Shown here one piece after another: positions 6,963-15,247 of a DNA stretch of 64,000 nt (position 1 is its first letter; each line of letters begins with the position of its first letter). The notes under the pieces are model-generated. The model worked only from the letters and a program-made list of their open reading frames with translations, did no database searches and had not been told where the DNA came from. Origin of the DNA: an uncultured Christensenella sp. (GTDB lineage: Bacteria > Bacillota > Clostridia > Christensenellales > Borkfalkiaceae); contig CAJTPB010000004.1 in assembly GCA_910578065.1 (NCBI GenBank), forward strand, positions 34,336-98,335, read 5' to 3'. The translations under genes and the position numbers were made by a program.

Positions 6963-8231
6963 TTAGTCGTTGCCGTTGTCGGGCGTTGCGGCTTTCTGCG
7001 ACCCGTAATAAAACTTTTTCGGGGCGGCTTTGCCCGCAACCATGAGGTGGGCGGTGTATTCGATAACGCGGGTTTTTCCGTGCAATTCCGCGTAAATTTC
7101 CGTCGGTTTCGTAAAGTTGAGTTTGTAGTTCCTTGCGTTTCCGATAAGAAAATCGCCGTCGTGTAACCCCTCGTCAACCTCCATGGGGATTGTTGCAATC
7201 GACGTAATCCCGTCGTTGTTGTAAATGGGGTAAATGTAACGTCCGTTTTCGTCTTTCTCGAAAGCAAGGTCAAGGGAAAGCGAACGCGAAACGTAAATTT
7301 TCGCGCCCTTTCTTGCGCGGCGGGAAAGCGCAAGCAAACCCGCCTTGATTGCCGCGGGAGCGTTGCCGCTTTCGTAAGGGTCGCCCGCGATTGCGCCGAC
7401 GGTTGCACCCTCGATACATTCGTCCTTGCCCGTGCCGTACAATACTTCGTCGCCGAGCAAAAGATTGATTTCGTTTGCAAGGTCGGCGAGTAAGTAATCG
7501 ACAAACTCCTCGTCCGTCAAGCCGAGCAATTCCATAGTAACCTCGATCGTGAGGGGGTAATTGCCTTGTGCAAGCGACAATTTATCCCACTTGATAGCGC
7601 GGGAATTTGCCGCGACGGTTTCTTTCTTGCCCTTGCCTGTGCCGTTGTTCGACTCCACAACGTAAGGGAAAATCAACGCGCCTTTAATGTGCGTCGGGTT
7701 GACGTCGCGGAGGAAAGGGCTGTCGGGGTCGTCCATTTCCAAAAGGTCGTAAAGGACGTTTTGAGGAATAAACACGCCGCCGTTGTTGACGCCGTCTTTG
7801 CTTGCCGTTGCCGCCGTAAACTCCGTCGCGGTGGTCGTGATTGCAACGCCGATCGCGCGTTTTTCGTTTGCGGTAAGGTCGATTTTGACGTCTTGCAACT
7901 GCATGCGGATTTGTTTTCCGAGCGCGGTTTTTGCGTGCCTCAAAAGTTCGGGTTTCGTAAGGTCTGCGGCGTTTTCGGTTGCCCCGTTAAAAAGCGTAAT
8001 GCCCTTGCCGCGGGTTTCGGGGGCGGGGTCGCTGTTCGGCTTGCGTGCCGCGCGTTCTTCTTCTTCGCGTTCTTCTTTTGCGAGTTGCTTTTCCGCGTCC
8101 TCGATTGCAAAATCAATCTTTGCGATTTCGGCGCGGAGTTCTGCGAAACGCTTTTCGTCCGTTTCGGGCTTTTCTACTTCTGCCATAAGTGCGGCGCGGC
8201 GTTCCAACAATTTGTTAATTTTTTCTTTCAT
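6963..8231 (-). CDS. Major capsid protein, HK97 fold
   Basis: 422 residues from ATG 8229-8231 with GGAGG upstream. The first 90 or so form a charged coiled coil (INKLLERRAALMAEVEKPET, EREEEERAARKPNS), the delta/scaffold domain removed by the prohead protease. The mature part has HK97-type elements including AIGVAITTTATEFTAATASK, GGVFIPQNVLYDLLEMDD, LGLTDEEFVDYLLADLANEI and NYKLNFTKPTEIYAELHGKT. It overlaps the protease gene by 17 nt. It builds the icosahedral shell. Confidence 0.9.
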   Translation of the reverse strand: MKEKINKLLERRAALMAEVEKPETDEKRFAELRAEIAKIDFAIEDAEKQLAKEEREEEERAARKPNSDPAPETRGKGITLFNGATENAADLTKPELLRHAKTALGKQIRMQLQDVKIDLTANEKRAIGVAITTTATEFTAATASKDGVNNGGVFIPQNVLYDLLEMDDPDSPFLRDVNPTHIKGALIFPYVVESNNGTGKGKKETVAANSRAIKWDKLSLAQGNYPLTIEVTMELLGLTDEEFVDYLLADLANEINLLLGDEVLYGTGKDECIEGATVGAIAGDPYESGNAPAAIKAGLLALSRRARKGAKIYVSRSLSLDLAFEKDENGRYIYPIYNNDGITSIATIPMEVDEGLHDGDFLIGNARNYKLNFTKPTEIYAELHGKTRVIEYTAHLMVAGKAAPKKFYYGSQKAATPDNGND

Positions 8232-8919
8232 AGTGCTTTGCACCCTCCAAAAATAAAAATTTTTCTTTCGCAAGTTTCAACGACGCTTGCGAGTCGTCGT
8301 TTTGTCCGCGTTTTTCGTTATCCAACGCCGCCGCCCGCGCGTTATCCAACGCGCTTTTGTCGTTATCCAACGGGGAAGAGGAGCGGGCATATATCGAGGT
8401 TTGCGGATACGCGCCGTCGTTTACGGCGGATACCTCGCAAACCTTTGATATTTTAGTTATTCGACGCGTCGGCATATCTTTGTCGAGGTCGCGCCATTCT
8501 TCGCCCGATACCATGATACCGAACGCGAACGACATATCCTCAATATCGCCGCGCGTAACCGCCGAGCATAGTTCGCGGGCGGTTGCGTTATTTTCGACGT
8601 CGAGGGTTGTTTTAATCTGCATGCCGTCGGCGTCGATAACAATATCCATTGACGAACGTTTCCCGCGCCTATGACGGGCAAGCGGGATCATTCCGTCGTT
8701 GTGGTTTACCATGAATTTGACGTCCGACAAATCGGCGTCGTCGAGTGCACCGCGGGCGATTTCCTCGTAAAAGTAATCGCCGATTGCGGTACGCTGTTCG
8801 TAAACGATCGGGCGACCCTCGATTATACCTTTCGTCGGTTCGATTTGTGCGGGCTGTCCGTCGGGCGTCGATCTTCGTATGAGTTGCGGGTCGATTGTAC
8901 GGGTAAAAATATCGGGCAT
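8215..8919 (-). CDS. Prohead protease, HK97/S78 family
   Basis: 234 residues with the herpes-type protease triad visible: His73 in MVNHND, Ser130 in DMSFAFG, and Glu162 in CEVSAVNDGAYPQTSIYARS. It cleaves the capsid delta domain during maturation. The C-terminal third is charged and repetitive (PLDNDKSALDNARAAALDNE). It lies between portal and capsid as expected; start ATG 8917-8919 abuts the portal stop. Confidence 0.9.
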   Translation of the reverse strand: MPDIFTRTIDPQLIRRSTPDGQPAQIEPTKGIIEGRPIVYEQRTAIGDYFYEEIARGALDDADLSDVKFMVNHNDGMIPLARHRRGKRSSMDIVIDADGMQIKTTLDVENNATARELCSAVTRGDIEDMSFAFGIMVSGEEWRDLDKDMPTRRITKISKVCEVSAVNDGAYPQTSIYARSSSPLDNDKSALDNARAAALDNEKRGQNDDSQASLKLAKEKFLFLEGAKHYERKN

Positions 8920-10196
8920 TATTCGGTTTCCTCCTTGTCGTCGGCGGGCGTATCCGTCGGCTTTTTCCCTTGCTTTAATGCTGTTAATTGATATTTGTTT
9001 GCGATCGAAACGTCAATGTAATTGAGGGATACGCGGGTCGGCTGTCCGTCGGGGTCATATCCCAACAATTCGCGGCGTTCGTCGCGCGACAACAACGCGT
9101 CCTCTTTTGTCATTTCTGCGATTTCTTGACGACGGGCAAACGATAATGATTGCGCGATTTTGTCGTAACATTTGATCGTGCACCCGTACGCAAGTTGACG
9201 CGGGGTAAATACCGTAATACGGAAAGCCTCGGTTATTTCTAACGCCAAACCCTCGCAAGCCGTTTGCCAAAACGCGGTATATTCTTCGTCGGTGTATTTT
9301 CCGAGGAATATCGGCAAGGATACGCCGAAAAATGACAATATACCCTCGCGTAAAAACGACAAAACGTTTGACGGTATATCTTGCGTTTGTATGTTGATCG
9401 GGTGAAACTCCGACTCGTAGTCGGTTGCGACAATTCCGTATTTGCTGTTGAATAAGTGTTCCTCGAACGTGTCGCGTTTTACTTCGCGTTTGTCCGCCTC
9501 CGCGACCGTCTTTAATGACAAAACGCCTTTGACCGATAAAGACGCCTCTAACGATTTCGGGATCGCCTCTTTGATAACGTGTATCGTCTGCAAGTTGTCG
9601 AGTATTTCCCGAAAATCGGCGCGTCCGTTTGCGTCGCCGCCGAGGAAAGCGTTTGCGCCGTATCCGAGTCGTACGTGTATCAAGTCGGAATACGGCAAAT
9701 CAAGCACAACGCCGCCGCCCGCGACGCTTGTTAATTCGGCGCGGATTTCGCCGTCAAGGTCGTAGAGGCGGACGTTTGCTTTTTCGATCGGATAAAACCC
9801 GCGCGTAATGCGTCGTACGTCGTTCGTACCTTTGATCGGTACTTCGTCGTACGCCCAATAAATAAAGCAATTTCGATTTACGAGCGTTAAATATGCGACC
9901 TTGTATAAAAATCCTTTCAAGCCGCAAAGGGGGTTGACGCGCCCCGCAAATACGGCGTTAATATCGTCGTCGACTATAATAACGCGGCGGGGGGATTGCG
10001 TTTCAATAACCGACTTGATCGTGCATTTCGATATTTCCTCCGCGACGCGGTGGATTGCTGTTTTTACCATATCCGACGCCGTGAAGTCTTTACCGAAAGA
10101 GGAAAAAACGACCTTGTTTGCGTTCACTATTTGATTGTAACTTCCGCGCGGTTGCCAACCAAACAACGTACGGATTGCGTTTGTAAGCGTTCCCAA
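8919..10196 (-). CDS. Portal protein, HK97 family
   Basis: 425 residues forming the dodecameric DNA gate. Family blocks include FTASDMVKTAIHRVAEEISK near the N terminus, NRNCFIYW, LIHVRLGYGANAFLGGDANG, LSFLREGILSFFGVSLPIFL, and the C-terminal LLSRDERRELLGYDPDGQP. The start appears to be TTG (10194-10196) with AAGGAGG about 10 nt upstream; no ATG or GTG fits. An intrinsic terminator and a putative structured RNA lie immediately upstream, so its expression may depend on read-through. Confidence 0.88.
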   Translation of the reverse strand: MGTLTNAIRTLFGWQPRGSYNQIVNANKVVFSSFGKDFTASDMVKTAIHRVAEEISKCTIKSVIETQSPRRVIIVDDDINAVFAGRVNPLCGLKGFLYKVAYLTLVNRNCFIYWAYDEVPIKGTNDVRRITRGFYPIEKANVRLYDLDGEIRAELTSVAGGGVVLDLPYSDLIHVRLGYGANAFLGGDANGRADFREILDNLQTIHVIKEAIPKSLEASLSVKGVLSLKTVAEADKREVKRDTFEEHLFNSKYGIVATDYESEFHPINIQTQDIPSNVLSFLREGILSFFGVSLPIFLGKYTDEEYTAFWQTACEGLALEITEAFRITVFTPRQLAYGCTIKCYDKIAQSLSFARRQEIAEMTKEDALLSRDERRELLGYDPDGQPTRVSLNYIDVSIANKYQLTALKQGKKPTDTPADDKEETE

Positions 10197-10227
10197 ATCG
10201 ACGCCGACCTCCTTTTCGGAAAATAAA

Positions 10228-10274
10228 AAATGCGCCGATACAACGAGCGTAAAACTCGTAATATCGGCGCATTT
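10228..10274 (-). terminator. Intrinsic terminator before portal gene
   Basis: Arms 10262-10274 and 10228-10240 (AAATGCGCCGATA and its complement) form a 13-bp stem with an inner 5-bp stem (ACGAG/CTCGT). On the minus strand it is followed by TTTTTTATTTT. It lies about 20 nt upstream of the portal ribosome site, so it either ends a short RNA or controls late transcription. Confidence 0.8.
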
Positions 10275-10421
10275 GCTTTTGTTTCAAAAGTAGCGCACAC
10301 ACCGCGGGGCGGTGGATACAAAATACTAATATCGACGGCGCACACGTCCGTTTCGGACGGCAATTATCGTAATCGACGGCGCACACACCGCGGGGCGGTG
10401 GCGATACGAATATTAAATTTG
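10228..10421 (-). ncRNA. Putative phage RNA of three hairpin modules
   Basis: This gene-free 300-bp gap contains its own minus-strand promoter (10427-10456), three modules spaced about 40 nt apart, and an intrinsic terminator. Each module is an AT-rich stretch, a short hairpin, then GTGTGCGC (followed by CGTCGAT in the first two). Hairpins 1 and 3 are identical (CACCGC CCC GCGGTG). Hairpin 2 is GTCCG AAA CGGAC, a different sequence with the same shape, which suggests selection for structure. The terminator 5' arm (TGCGCCGATATTA) resembles the conserved tail. No ORF was seen. Transcript ends are inferred. Confidence 0.6.
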
Positions 10422-10426
10422 CCTCT

Positions 10427-10456
10427 ATTATAAGCAAAAACACGGTACAAAGTCAA
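10427..10456 (-). promoter_or_regulatory. Sigma-A-type promoter upstream of putative phage RNA and portal
   Basis: On the minus strand TTGACT (10456-10451) and TATAAT (10432-10427) are separated by 18 nt. Predicted start is near 10420. It is one of the few recognisable minus-strand promoters in the prophage and would drive the hairpin RNA and, with read-through, the structural genes. Confidence 0.7.
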
Positions 10457-10496
10457 TCATTTTTGAAAAATTTTTGTTGATAACTTTGTTTTACGG

Positions 10497-10679
10497 TCAA
10501 TTTTTTTCCACGGGGCGGGTAAATATGTACTCTTTTTTGCACGTGGGGCAATAAAACGTTACATTTGTTACGCCGTGGCGGGCGTCATATTTTCCGATCA
10601 ATCGACCGTGTATCGGGCAACGTATTTCGCGGATACATGCGGCGGCTTGCCGCTTTTGCGATTTGTTTTGTTTTCCCAT
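10497..10679 (-). CDS. Com-like zinc-ribbon protein
   Basis: 60 residues from ATG 10677-10679 with GGAGG 7 nt upstream. Two metal-binding knuckles are visible: RCPIHGRLIG and FYCPTCKKEY, separated by 20 residues. The N terminus is basic. It resembles Mu Com-type small zinc ribbons that regulate translation of a neighbouring modification gene, but no such target is adjacent. It follows the terminase by 2 nt. Confidence 0.6.
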   Translation of the reverse strand: MGKQNKSQKRQAAACIREIRCPIHGRLIGKYDARHGVTNVTFYCPTCKKEYIFTRPVEKN

Positions 10680-10681
10680 AT

Positions 10682-12532
10682 TCAACCTCCGATCTTTGCC
10701 ATAAACGCGGATTTGCAACCACGCAAGGCGGCGTATGCAATAGTTTTTGACATTGTGCCGTCAATCTTGTTTCCGATATATCCGATAATTTTTGTCGGCA
10801 TAACAAACCCGTTGCGATCGTATCGTATCGCGGTATTGCGGAAGTTCCACCGACAAATTGCGTTGTTTTGATAATTGATATGCCGCGCCCGTAAATCTTC
10901 CTCGATATTTCGGGTCGGTACGTTTAACGTTTCGGGCGTCATGCGAATTTTGACGGGTACATTTTGCCCGAAGTATTTGACGATACGTTTTGCAAAGTCT
11001 TTCGCGTGCCATTCGTCATAACCGACGACGTACGGGCGGATACCGAATTTTTCGTAAAGTTCCCAAATATACTCGGCGACGATAACGTCGTCGATAACGT
11101 TATCTTTGACGATACGACACAAACCCTCCGTCGCCCATTGTGTATAATCTTTCTTTTCGGGGTTAGTAGGGGAGTCCGTCGATTGACCGTCGCCCGCCTT
11201 GACTTCCGTTACAAAGTACATTGTATGCACGTATTTTACGGGGTCGTTTGGTTTCATAAACAAAAATGTTACAGCGCAAAGGTCGTTTGTTTCTGCAAGG
11301 TCAACGCCGCAAATACACCAACAATTTGAAAAATCGGCAAGGTCGAAAGTTGCGTCGCAAACGATATATTTTTCCTCTAACCACGCATTAGACGAAAGTT
11401 GCTTAATATTAAAATCTTTCGCAAGGATAAACGCGCGATCCGTTCCGCTGTGCCGCGCTGTATCGACTTTGCCGCGCAAGTACGACCATTTTTTCGCAAC
11501 ACCGACGAGCGGGTTTGATTTCGCCCAACTGCGCTCGTCGTTCCAAATTTCCGCCTCACTGTCTTGCGTATAAAGCCATATCAACCAACGCGACGTATCA
11601 ATATCCGACTCGCCTTTCAAGGCTTTTCGGGCTTTTTCGAGGCGGTCGTCGAGGTATCCGTCGCGGACGATACCCTCGGTCGTGATTTCAAAGTACAACG
11701 GCTCGTCTTGCGTGGATATGGACGTTTGCAAGGGGAGGACGGTTGACGCGTCTTTCATTTCGTGTACTTCGTCCACGATAACGAGTTTCAAATTTCGACC
11801 CTCTTTTGCGCCCGCTTTCGCCGACATTTTCTTGATCGCGCCTTTGTTTTGCGCGGAAAATTTACCCGTCTTTTTGCGTTGTTTTGGATTGCCGAAAAAT
11901 ATACCCTTGATATTTTTATGCGTAACTTTCGATACGACCCGCGACTCCTCCCGAAACGCGTTAATGCAATCGAATATTAAACCCGCTTGATCGTAGTCGT
12001 TTGAGGCGCACATGACTTTTTGACCCGCCTCTCCGCAAAACCATTCCGCAAGTACCAACGCCGCAACAAACGGGGTCTTGCCGTTTTTGCGGGCGACGAG
12101 CAAAAAGATTTCTTGAAAGCGACGCGCCCAACGCCCGCCGTCCGACGTGTCGGGATCGTAAACATAAAAACCGAATATCGCCTCGGTAATCGCTTTTTGG
12201 TTGAGGGTCAAAATAAACGGTTTGCTCGCGAAAGGGCTTTCAAAGTGTTTGATTTCGGTTTCGATAAATTTTATCCGTTTATGCGCCGCCTCCAAATCGA
12301 AACGGTACACGTCCGAACGGCAAAAAATATCTTGTATCAAGTTTTCGAGCGTGGTTTTTAATTCGCGCCCGATAACAATTTCGCCCGATCTGCAACGCTT
12401 GTAATATTCGATCAACCAACTATGCCGCCCGCCGACGTCCTCGTTTAACGTCTGCCAACATGAAAGCGGGGTAATATCGGGGTTTACGAGTTCCCATTCT
12501 GCGACGTTCGCCGCGTCCGTTGCGTTATTCAT
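10682..12532 (-). CDS. terL: Terminase large subunit
   Basis: 616 residues that pump DNA into the prohead and cut it. ATPase: Walker A-type ARKNGKT at 147-153 and Walker B LVIVDEVHE at 250-258. Nuclease: GVDLAETND (409-417) and a later VVGYDEWHAKDF. The extended N terminus (about 110 residues) is typical of the HK97/P27-type TerL. It overlaps the small-subunit gene by 8 nt. Packaging strategy (cos or pac) cannot be read from sequence. Confidence 0.93.
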   Translation of the reverse strand: MNNATDAANVAEWELVNPDITPLSCWQTLNEDVGGRHSWLIEYYKRCRSGEIVIGRELKTTLENLIQDIFCRSDVYRFDLEAAHKRIKFIETEIKHFESPFASKPFILTLNQKAITEAIFGFYVYDPDTSDGGRWARRFQEIFLLVARKNGKTPFVAALVLAEWFCGEAGQKVMCASNDYDQAGLIFDCINAFREESRVVSKVTHKNIKGIFFGNPKQRKKTGKFSAQNKGAIKKMSAKAGAKEGRNLKLVIVDEVHEMKDASTVLPLQTSISTQDEPLYFEITTEGIVRDGYLDDRLEKARKALKGESDIDTSRWLIWLYTQDSEAEIWNDERSWAKSNPLVGVAKKWSYLRGKVDTARHSGTDRAFILAKDFNIKQLSSNAWLEEKYIVCDATFDLADFSNCWCICGVDLAETNDLCAVTFLFMKPNDPVKYVHTMYFVTEVKAGDGQSTDSPTNPEKKDYTQWATEGLCRIVKDNVIDDVIVAEYIWELYEKFGIRPYVVGYDEWHAKDFAKRIVKYFGQNVPVKIRMTPETLNVPTRNIEEDLRARHINYQNNAICRWNFRNTAIRYDRNGFVMPTKIIGYIGNKIDGTMSKTIAYAALRGCKSAFMAKIGG

Positions 12533-12875
12533 AGTCTTTCAAATCGTCGCCGTCGTCGCCGTCTAACGCGCCGAGGAGGTCTTTGTTTAACTTCTGCATG
12601 ACGGACGAATATTGCGCCATGTATTTGACGCGTACTTTGCCCGCCGCCGTTTCTTTTTGCACGGTCGGATTTTTCGGATCGTAAAGGATCGTCGGCAAAT
12701 CCTTTATGACTTCCAAACATGAAAAAACCTCCGCGACTTTGCGGATCAATTCGTCGTAAATATCAAGTTTGATTTTATCGACGCCCGCGGACGTAAACAA
12801 CTTGACGAGGCGGTCGTATTCCGCTTGCGCGATTGCTGCTTTGTCTTTCGGCGCGGCTTTGTTTCCTTTTGCCAT
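12525..12875 (-). CDS. Terminase small subunit, P27-like
   Basis: 116 residues from ATG 12873-12875 with a GGAGG ribosome site. Helical, with KDKAAIAQAEYDRLVKLFTS and DLPTILYDPKNPTVQKETAA, then an acidic end (GDDGDDLKDYE). The NPxxxxQKETAAGKVR region fits P27-type small terminases, and the gene overlaps terL. A second HTH protein at 13702 could share or compete for the DNA-recognition role. Confidence 0.7.
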   Translation of the reverse strand: MAKGNKAAPKDKAAIAQAEYDRLVKLFTSAGVDKIKLDIYDELIRKVAEVFSCLEVIKDLPTILYDPKNPTVQKETAAGKVRVKYMAQYSSVMQKLNKDLLGALDGDDGDDLKDYE

Positions 12876-13010
12876 TCGTTGCCCTCCTAAAAATGCAAAA
12901 CTTTTCGCAAAAAAAGTCAAAATTTCGGTGTGTGTGCTAAATGCCCGCGGCTTGGAGTCTTTCGGCGTTTCAAAAAATCGGCGAGGGGTGGGGGGATATA
13001 AAAATATTTT

Positions 13011-13700
13011 TTATTCCGAATACCTTTGCCAATACGCCTCGATCCAACCGATAACGGCGTCGCGTGCCGCCGCCCGCTTGACGTCCTCGTATGCCCGCTT
13101 GATACATTCGTCTTTCGGTGTGTCAATGTGTACGAGTTCCGCCCCGTACTTGCGTTGCATTTCGTCGCGGTCGAAACGCGACGGATACGTACCGATAATG
13201 TACGCGTCTTGCCAACGGCGGCGCGGTGTCGCCGTTCGTACTTCTTCGAGGATCATATCGCGTATATTAAATGCGACGCGCTTTGTTGCGTCGGGCTTGT
13301 CGTATTGCCCGCATATACAAATCGCGGCGTGGATACGGTCAAGGTCGATCACAATATCGTTGCGGGTTGCGACCGATTGTACATACGTTGACTTGCCCGC
13401 GCATGGCGACCCATGCACAACGTACACGTGCTTTTGCCCGACGATATGCCCGAATTTGTGCGGGTGTATTTCATCATGGCATTTATAACACAATACCTCG
13501 ATATTGTCGGGGTTTAACGTGATATTGACGTCGTCTATATTGTCGAGGGTTAGTTCGATCTTGTGGTGTGGTCGTAGGTCTGCAATATCGAACGTGCCGC
13601 CGCAACGGGCGCACGTGCCGCCGCTTGCGACCTTGCATTGTTGCGCGAGGCTCAAATATTCTTTACGGCAATAAAACGCGTGTATGGGGTCGATTGCCAT
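13011..13700 (-). CDS. HNH endonuclease fused to P-loop kinase domain
   Basis: 229 residues from ATG 13698-13700. Residues 26-85 form an HNH nuclease: CARCGG (30-35), RPHHKIEL with HH at 45-46, N66 and CYKCHDEIH (71-79). Residues 90-229 form a P-loop nucleotide kinase: GSPCAGKST (97-105), DLDRIHA (119-125), RRRW and HIDTPKDEC. HNH proteins next to terminases often assist cos cleavage. The attached kinase, resembling polynucleotide-kinase-like AAA proteins, is unusual and suggests processing of the cut end. Function of the kinase is inferred. Confidence 0.85.
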   Translation of the reverse strand: MAIDPIHAFYCRKEYLSLAQQCKVASGGTCARCGGTFDIADLRPHHKIELTLDNIDDVNITLNPDNIEVLCYKCHDEIHPHKFGHIVGQKHVYVVHGSPCAGKSTYVQSVATRNDIVIDLDRIHAAICICGQYDKPDATKRVAFNIRDMILEEVRTATPRRRWQDAYIIGTYPSRFDRDEMQRKYGAELVHIDTPKDECIKRAYEDVKRAAARDAVIGWIEAYWQRYSE

Positions 13701-13701
13701 A

Positions 13702-14301
13702 TCACAAACCCTCCCAACCGTCGCGCGGGAATTTTCCTTGTTCTGCAAGTTCTAACGCCTTTTTGCGGAGTTCGACCGCTTGCGGATCGCGTGCAAATTC
13801 CGCCGTAAAACGGTTAATCAAAAGAAACTGTATCATGCCCGCGTCGGGTTTTGAATATTTCCGTACCGTCTTTGTTTTTATACACGGTTTCCCGTCAATC
13901 ATGACCGTTGACGTTTCGACTTCCTCGTAATAATAGCCCATGGCGACGCGATACGCGTTGTCGATCAAGTCGCCTTTTTGCGCCTCGCGCGCGCGGCAAA
14001 GCGTTTCGGTTAATTCGGGATAATCTTTCTTGTATTGCGCCCATTGTGTTTTGCCGACGCCGTAATATTTGCATATATCGCCCTCGGTAACGCCGTAATG
14101 GATATAACGTTCAATATCCGCCAAATAAGGTAAAACCTTATTTGCGAATTGTGATTTTGCGCCTCTTTTGCCGTTTTCGTCGGTATCTGCCGCCGTTTCG
14201 ACCGTTTTAACGGGCTTTTTTGCGGGCGGTTTTTTTGACGTCTTTTTCGGGGCTTTTTTTGACGCTGTCGATTTTTCGTTGTTTCGGGATTGTTTCGGCA
14301 T
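13702..14301 (-). CDS. HTH terminase-small-subunit-like protein
   Basis: 199 residues. The first 45 are Lys/Ala/Pro-rich and disordered (KKAPKKTSKKPPAKKPVKTV). Residues 60-95 hold a helix-turn-helix (GVTEGDICKYYGVGKTQWAQ) as in small terminases and related DNA-binding proteins. The C terminus (RKYSKPDAGMIQFLLINRFT) matches small-terminase-type 'DxxxxxFLLxNR' segments. Two candidate small terminases therefore flank the HNH gene. Confidence 0.6.
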   Translation of the reverse strand: MPKQSRNNEKSTASKKAPKKTSKKPPAKKPVKTVETAADTDENGKRGAKSQFANKVLPYLADIERYIHYGVTEGDICKYYGVGKTQWAQYKKDYPELTETLCRAREAQKGDLIDNAYRVAMGYYYEEVETSTVMIDGKPCIKTKTVRKYSKPDAGMIQFLLINRFTAEFARDPQAVELRKKALELAEQGKFPRDGWEGL

Positions 14302-14326
14302 TTTTTAACCTCCTTTTTGCCCGTTT

Positions 14327-14536
14327 TTAACGCTTTCCCGCGTCAAGTGTGATTTTTGCAATTATCCACAACGGCAAATACGCCAACGCCGCCAAAAACG
14401 GGGCGCAACATGTGATCCACGCAAGGGGAGTCGCGTCGCACAATTTACAAATAACGAAAATCGCGGAAAGCGGTACGCAAACCGCAAAAACAAGTATTCC
14501 GATTATGTAAATCGCGGAAAGTGCCTTTTTTAACAT
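14327..14536 (-). CDS. Small two-helix membrane protein
   Basis: 69 residues from ATG 14534-14536. Two hydrophobic segments are clear: ALSAIYIIGILVFAVCVPLS and AWITCCAPFLAALAYLPLWI. Ends TLDAGKR. No family recognised. Overlaps the DUF3850 gene by 7 nt. Confidence 0.6.
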   Translation of the reverse strand: MLKKALSAIYIIGILVFAVCVPLSAIFVICKLCDATPLAWITCCAPFLAALAYLPLWIIAKITLDAGKR

Positions 14537-14793
14537 TTGATTTTGCCTCCTTTTAGTTTTTTGACCGACATTATAACCCAACCGTCGGGCAAGGCGGAAA
14601 ATTCGCGCAAAATATACGTGATTTGCACCGTAAGCCGCCGCCCCGTGAATTTGTCGCCGTTCCATTCTTTGAGGATCAAAATATCGCCCTCGTTGTAATT
14701 GCGATCGTTGAAACGGTATTCCCACGTTTTCAAGCCTTTATCGACCGCGTCGTAATATTCTTGCAAAATTTTAACTTCGTGTATTCTCGGCAT
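14530..14793 (-). CDS. DUF3850/ASCH-like RNA-binding-fold protein
   Basis: 87 residues from ATG 14791-14793 (MPRIHEVKILQEYYDAVDKG LKTWEYRFNDRNY). The pattern HEVKIL-x-YY-x-V-x-G-KT-E-RxNDRxYxxGDILILKEW is that of DUF3850 proteins, which have an ASCH/PUA-like fold. Many phages carry one; the role is unknown. A longer reading to 15069 is rejected because it lies in the upstream gene. Confidence 0.8.
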   Translation of the reverse strand: MPRIHEVKILQEYYDAVDKGLKTWEYRFNDRNYNEGDILILKEWNGDKFTGRRLTVQITYILREFSALPDGWVIMSVKKLKGGKIKC

Positions 14794-15241
14794 TTGTAAG
14801 CCCTCCAAAAATGAATAATTTTTTAATGCGCCCGTGTTTGTCGGGATCGGATTTCCATACGCAAACACTTTCAAACGGTGGCGGGTTGTATTCGCGCACC
14901 GCGACGATATGACCCGCGGCGGCTTGCCGCTTGCACCAATCCAAAACGTCAACGTATCGGAAAGTTGATATTTTATCGCAATATACCAAAACTTGCGCTC
15001 GATCGGGCAATCGCAAATCGTGGTAATCCGCGTCGGATATAAGAAAGCGGGCGGCGCGGCGTTCGGCATTAATCGCCATTATTTGCGGCATGTTGCAAAT
15101 ACGCAATTTGCATTTGATTTTTTCGATAACGTCAAAATTGCGGGCGATCGGCTCGACATACTGTGTAATACCGCAAACGTTTATGTAACTTTGCAATATC
15201 GCGGCGATTTCTGCCGCCTCGGTTTTTGTGGTTTCGTTCAT
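14771..15241 (-). CDS. Degenerate D12-type adenine methyltransferase-like protein
   Basis: 156 residues that resemble phage D12-class DNA adenine methylases in several blocks: YVEP-x5-DVIEKIK, DADYHDLRLPDRAQVLVYCD, DWCKRQAAAGHIVAVREYNP and RIKKLFIFGG. Both catalytic signatures are gone. The FxGGG SAM loop reads IARNF, and after YCD the PPY and following residues are absent (YCDKISTFRY). The open frame is intact, so it is either a dead remnant or a non-catalytic DNA-binding derivative. Confidence 0.55.
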   Translation of the reverse strand: MNETTKTEAAEIAAILQSYINVCGITQYVEPIARNFDVIEKIKCKLRICNMPQIMAINAERRAARFLISDADYHDLRLPDRAQVLVYCDKISTFRYVDVLDWCKRQAAAGHIVAVREYNPPPFESVCVWKSDPDKHGRIKKLFIFGGLTNAENTRS

Positions 15242-15247
15242 TTTGAT

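Noticed and set aside
7566..8456. Plus-strand 296-codon frame opposite the capsid and protease genes
   Set aside because: Shadow of two strongly supported genes; Cys/Phe/Arg-rich antisense composition and no ribosome site.
10293..10401. CRISPR array from repeated GC-rich units
   Set aside because: Only three modules, repeat length and sequence vary, spacers are not unique protospacer-like segments, and no cas genes are present.
12769..13488. Plus-strand 239-codon frame opposite the HNH-kinase gene
   Set aside because: Antisense composition and no promoter or ribosome site; the minus-strand gene has clear domains.
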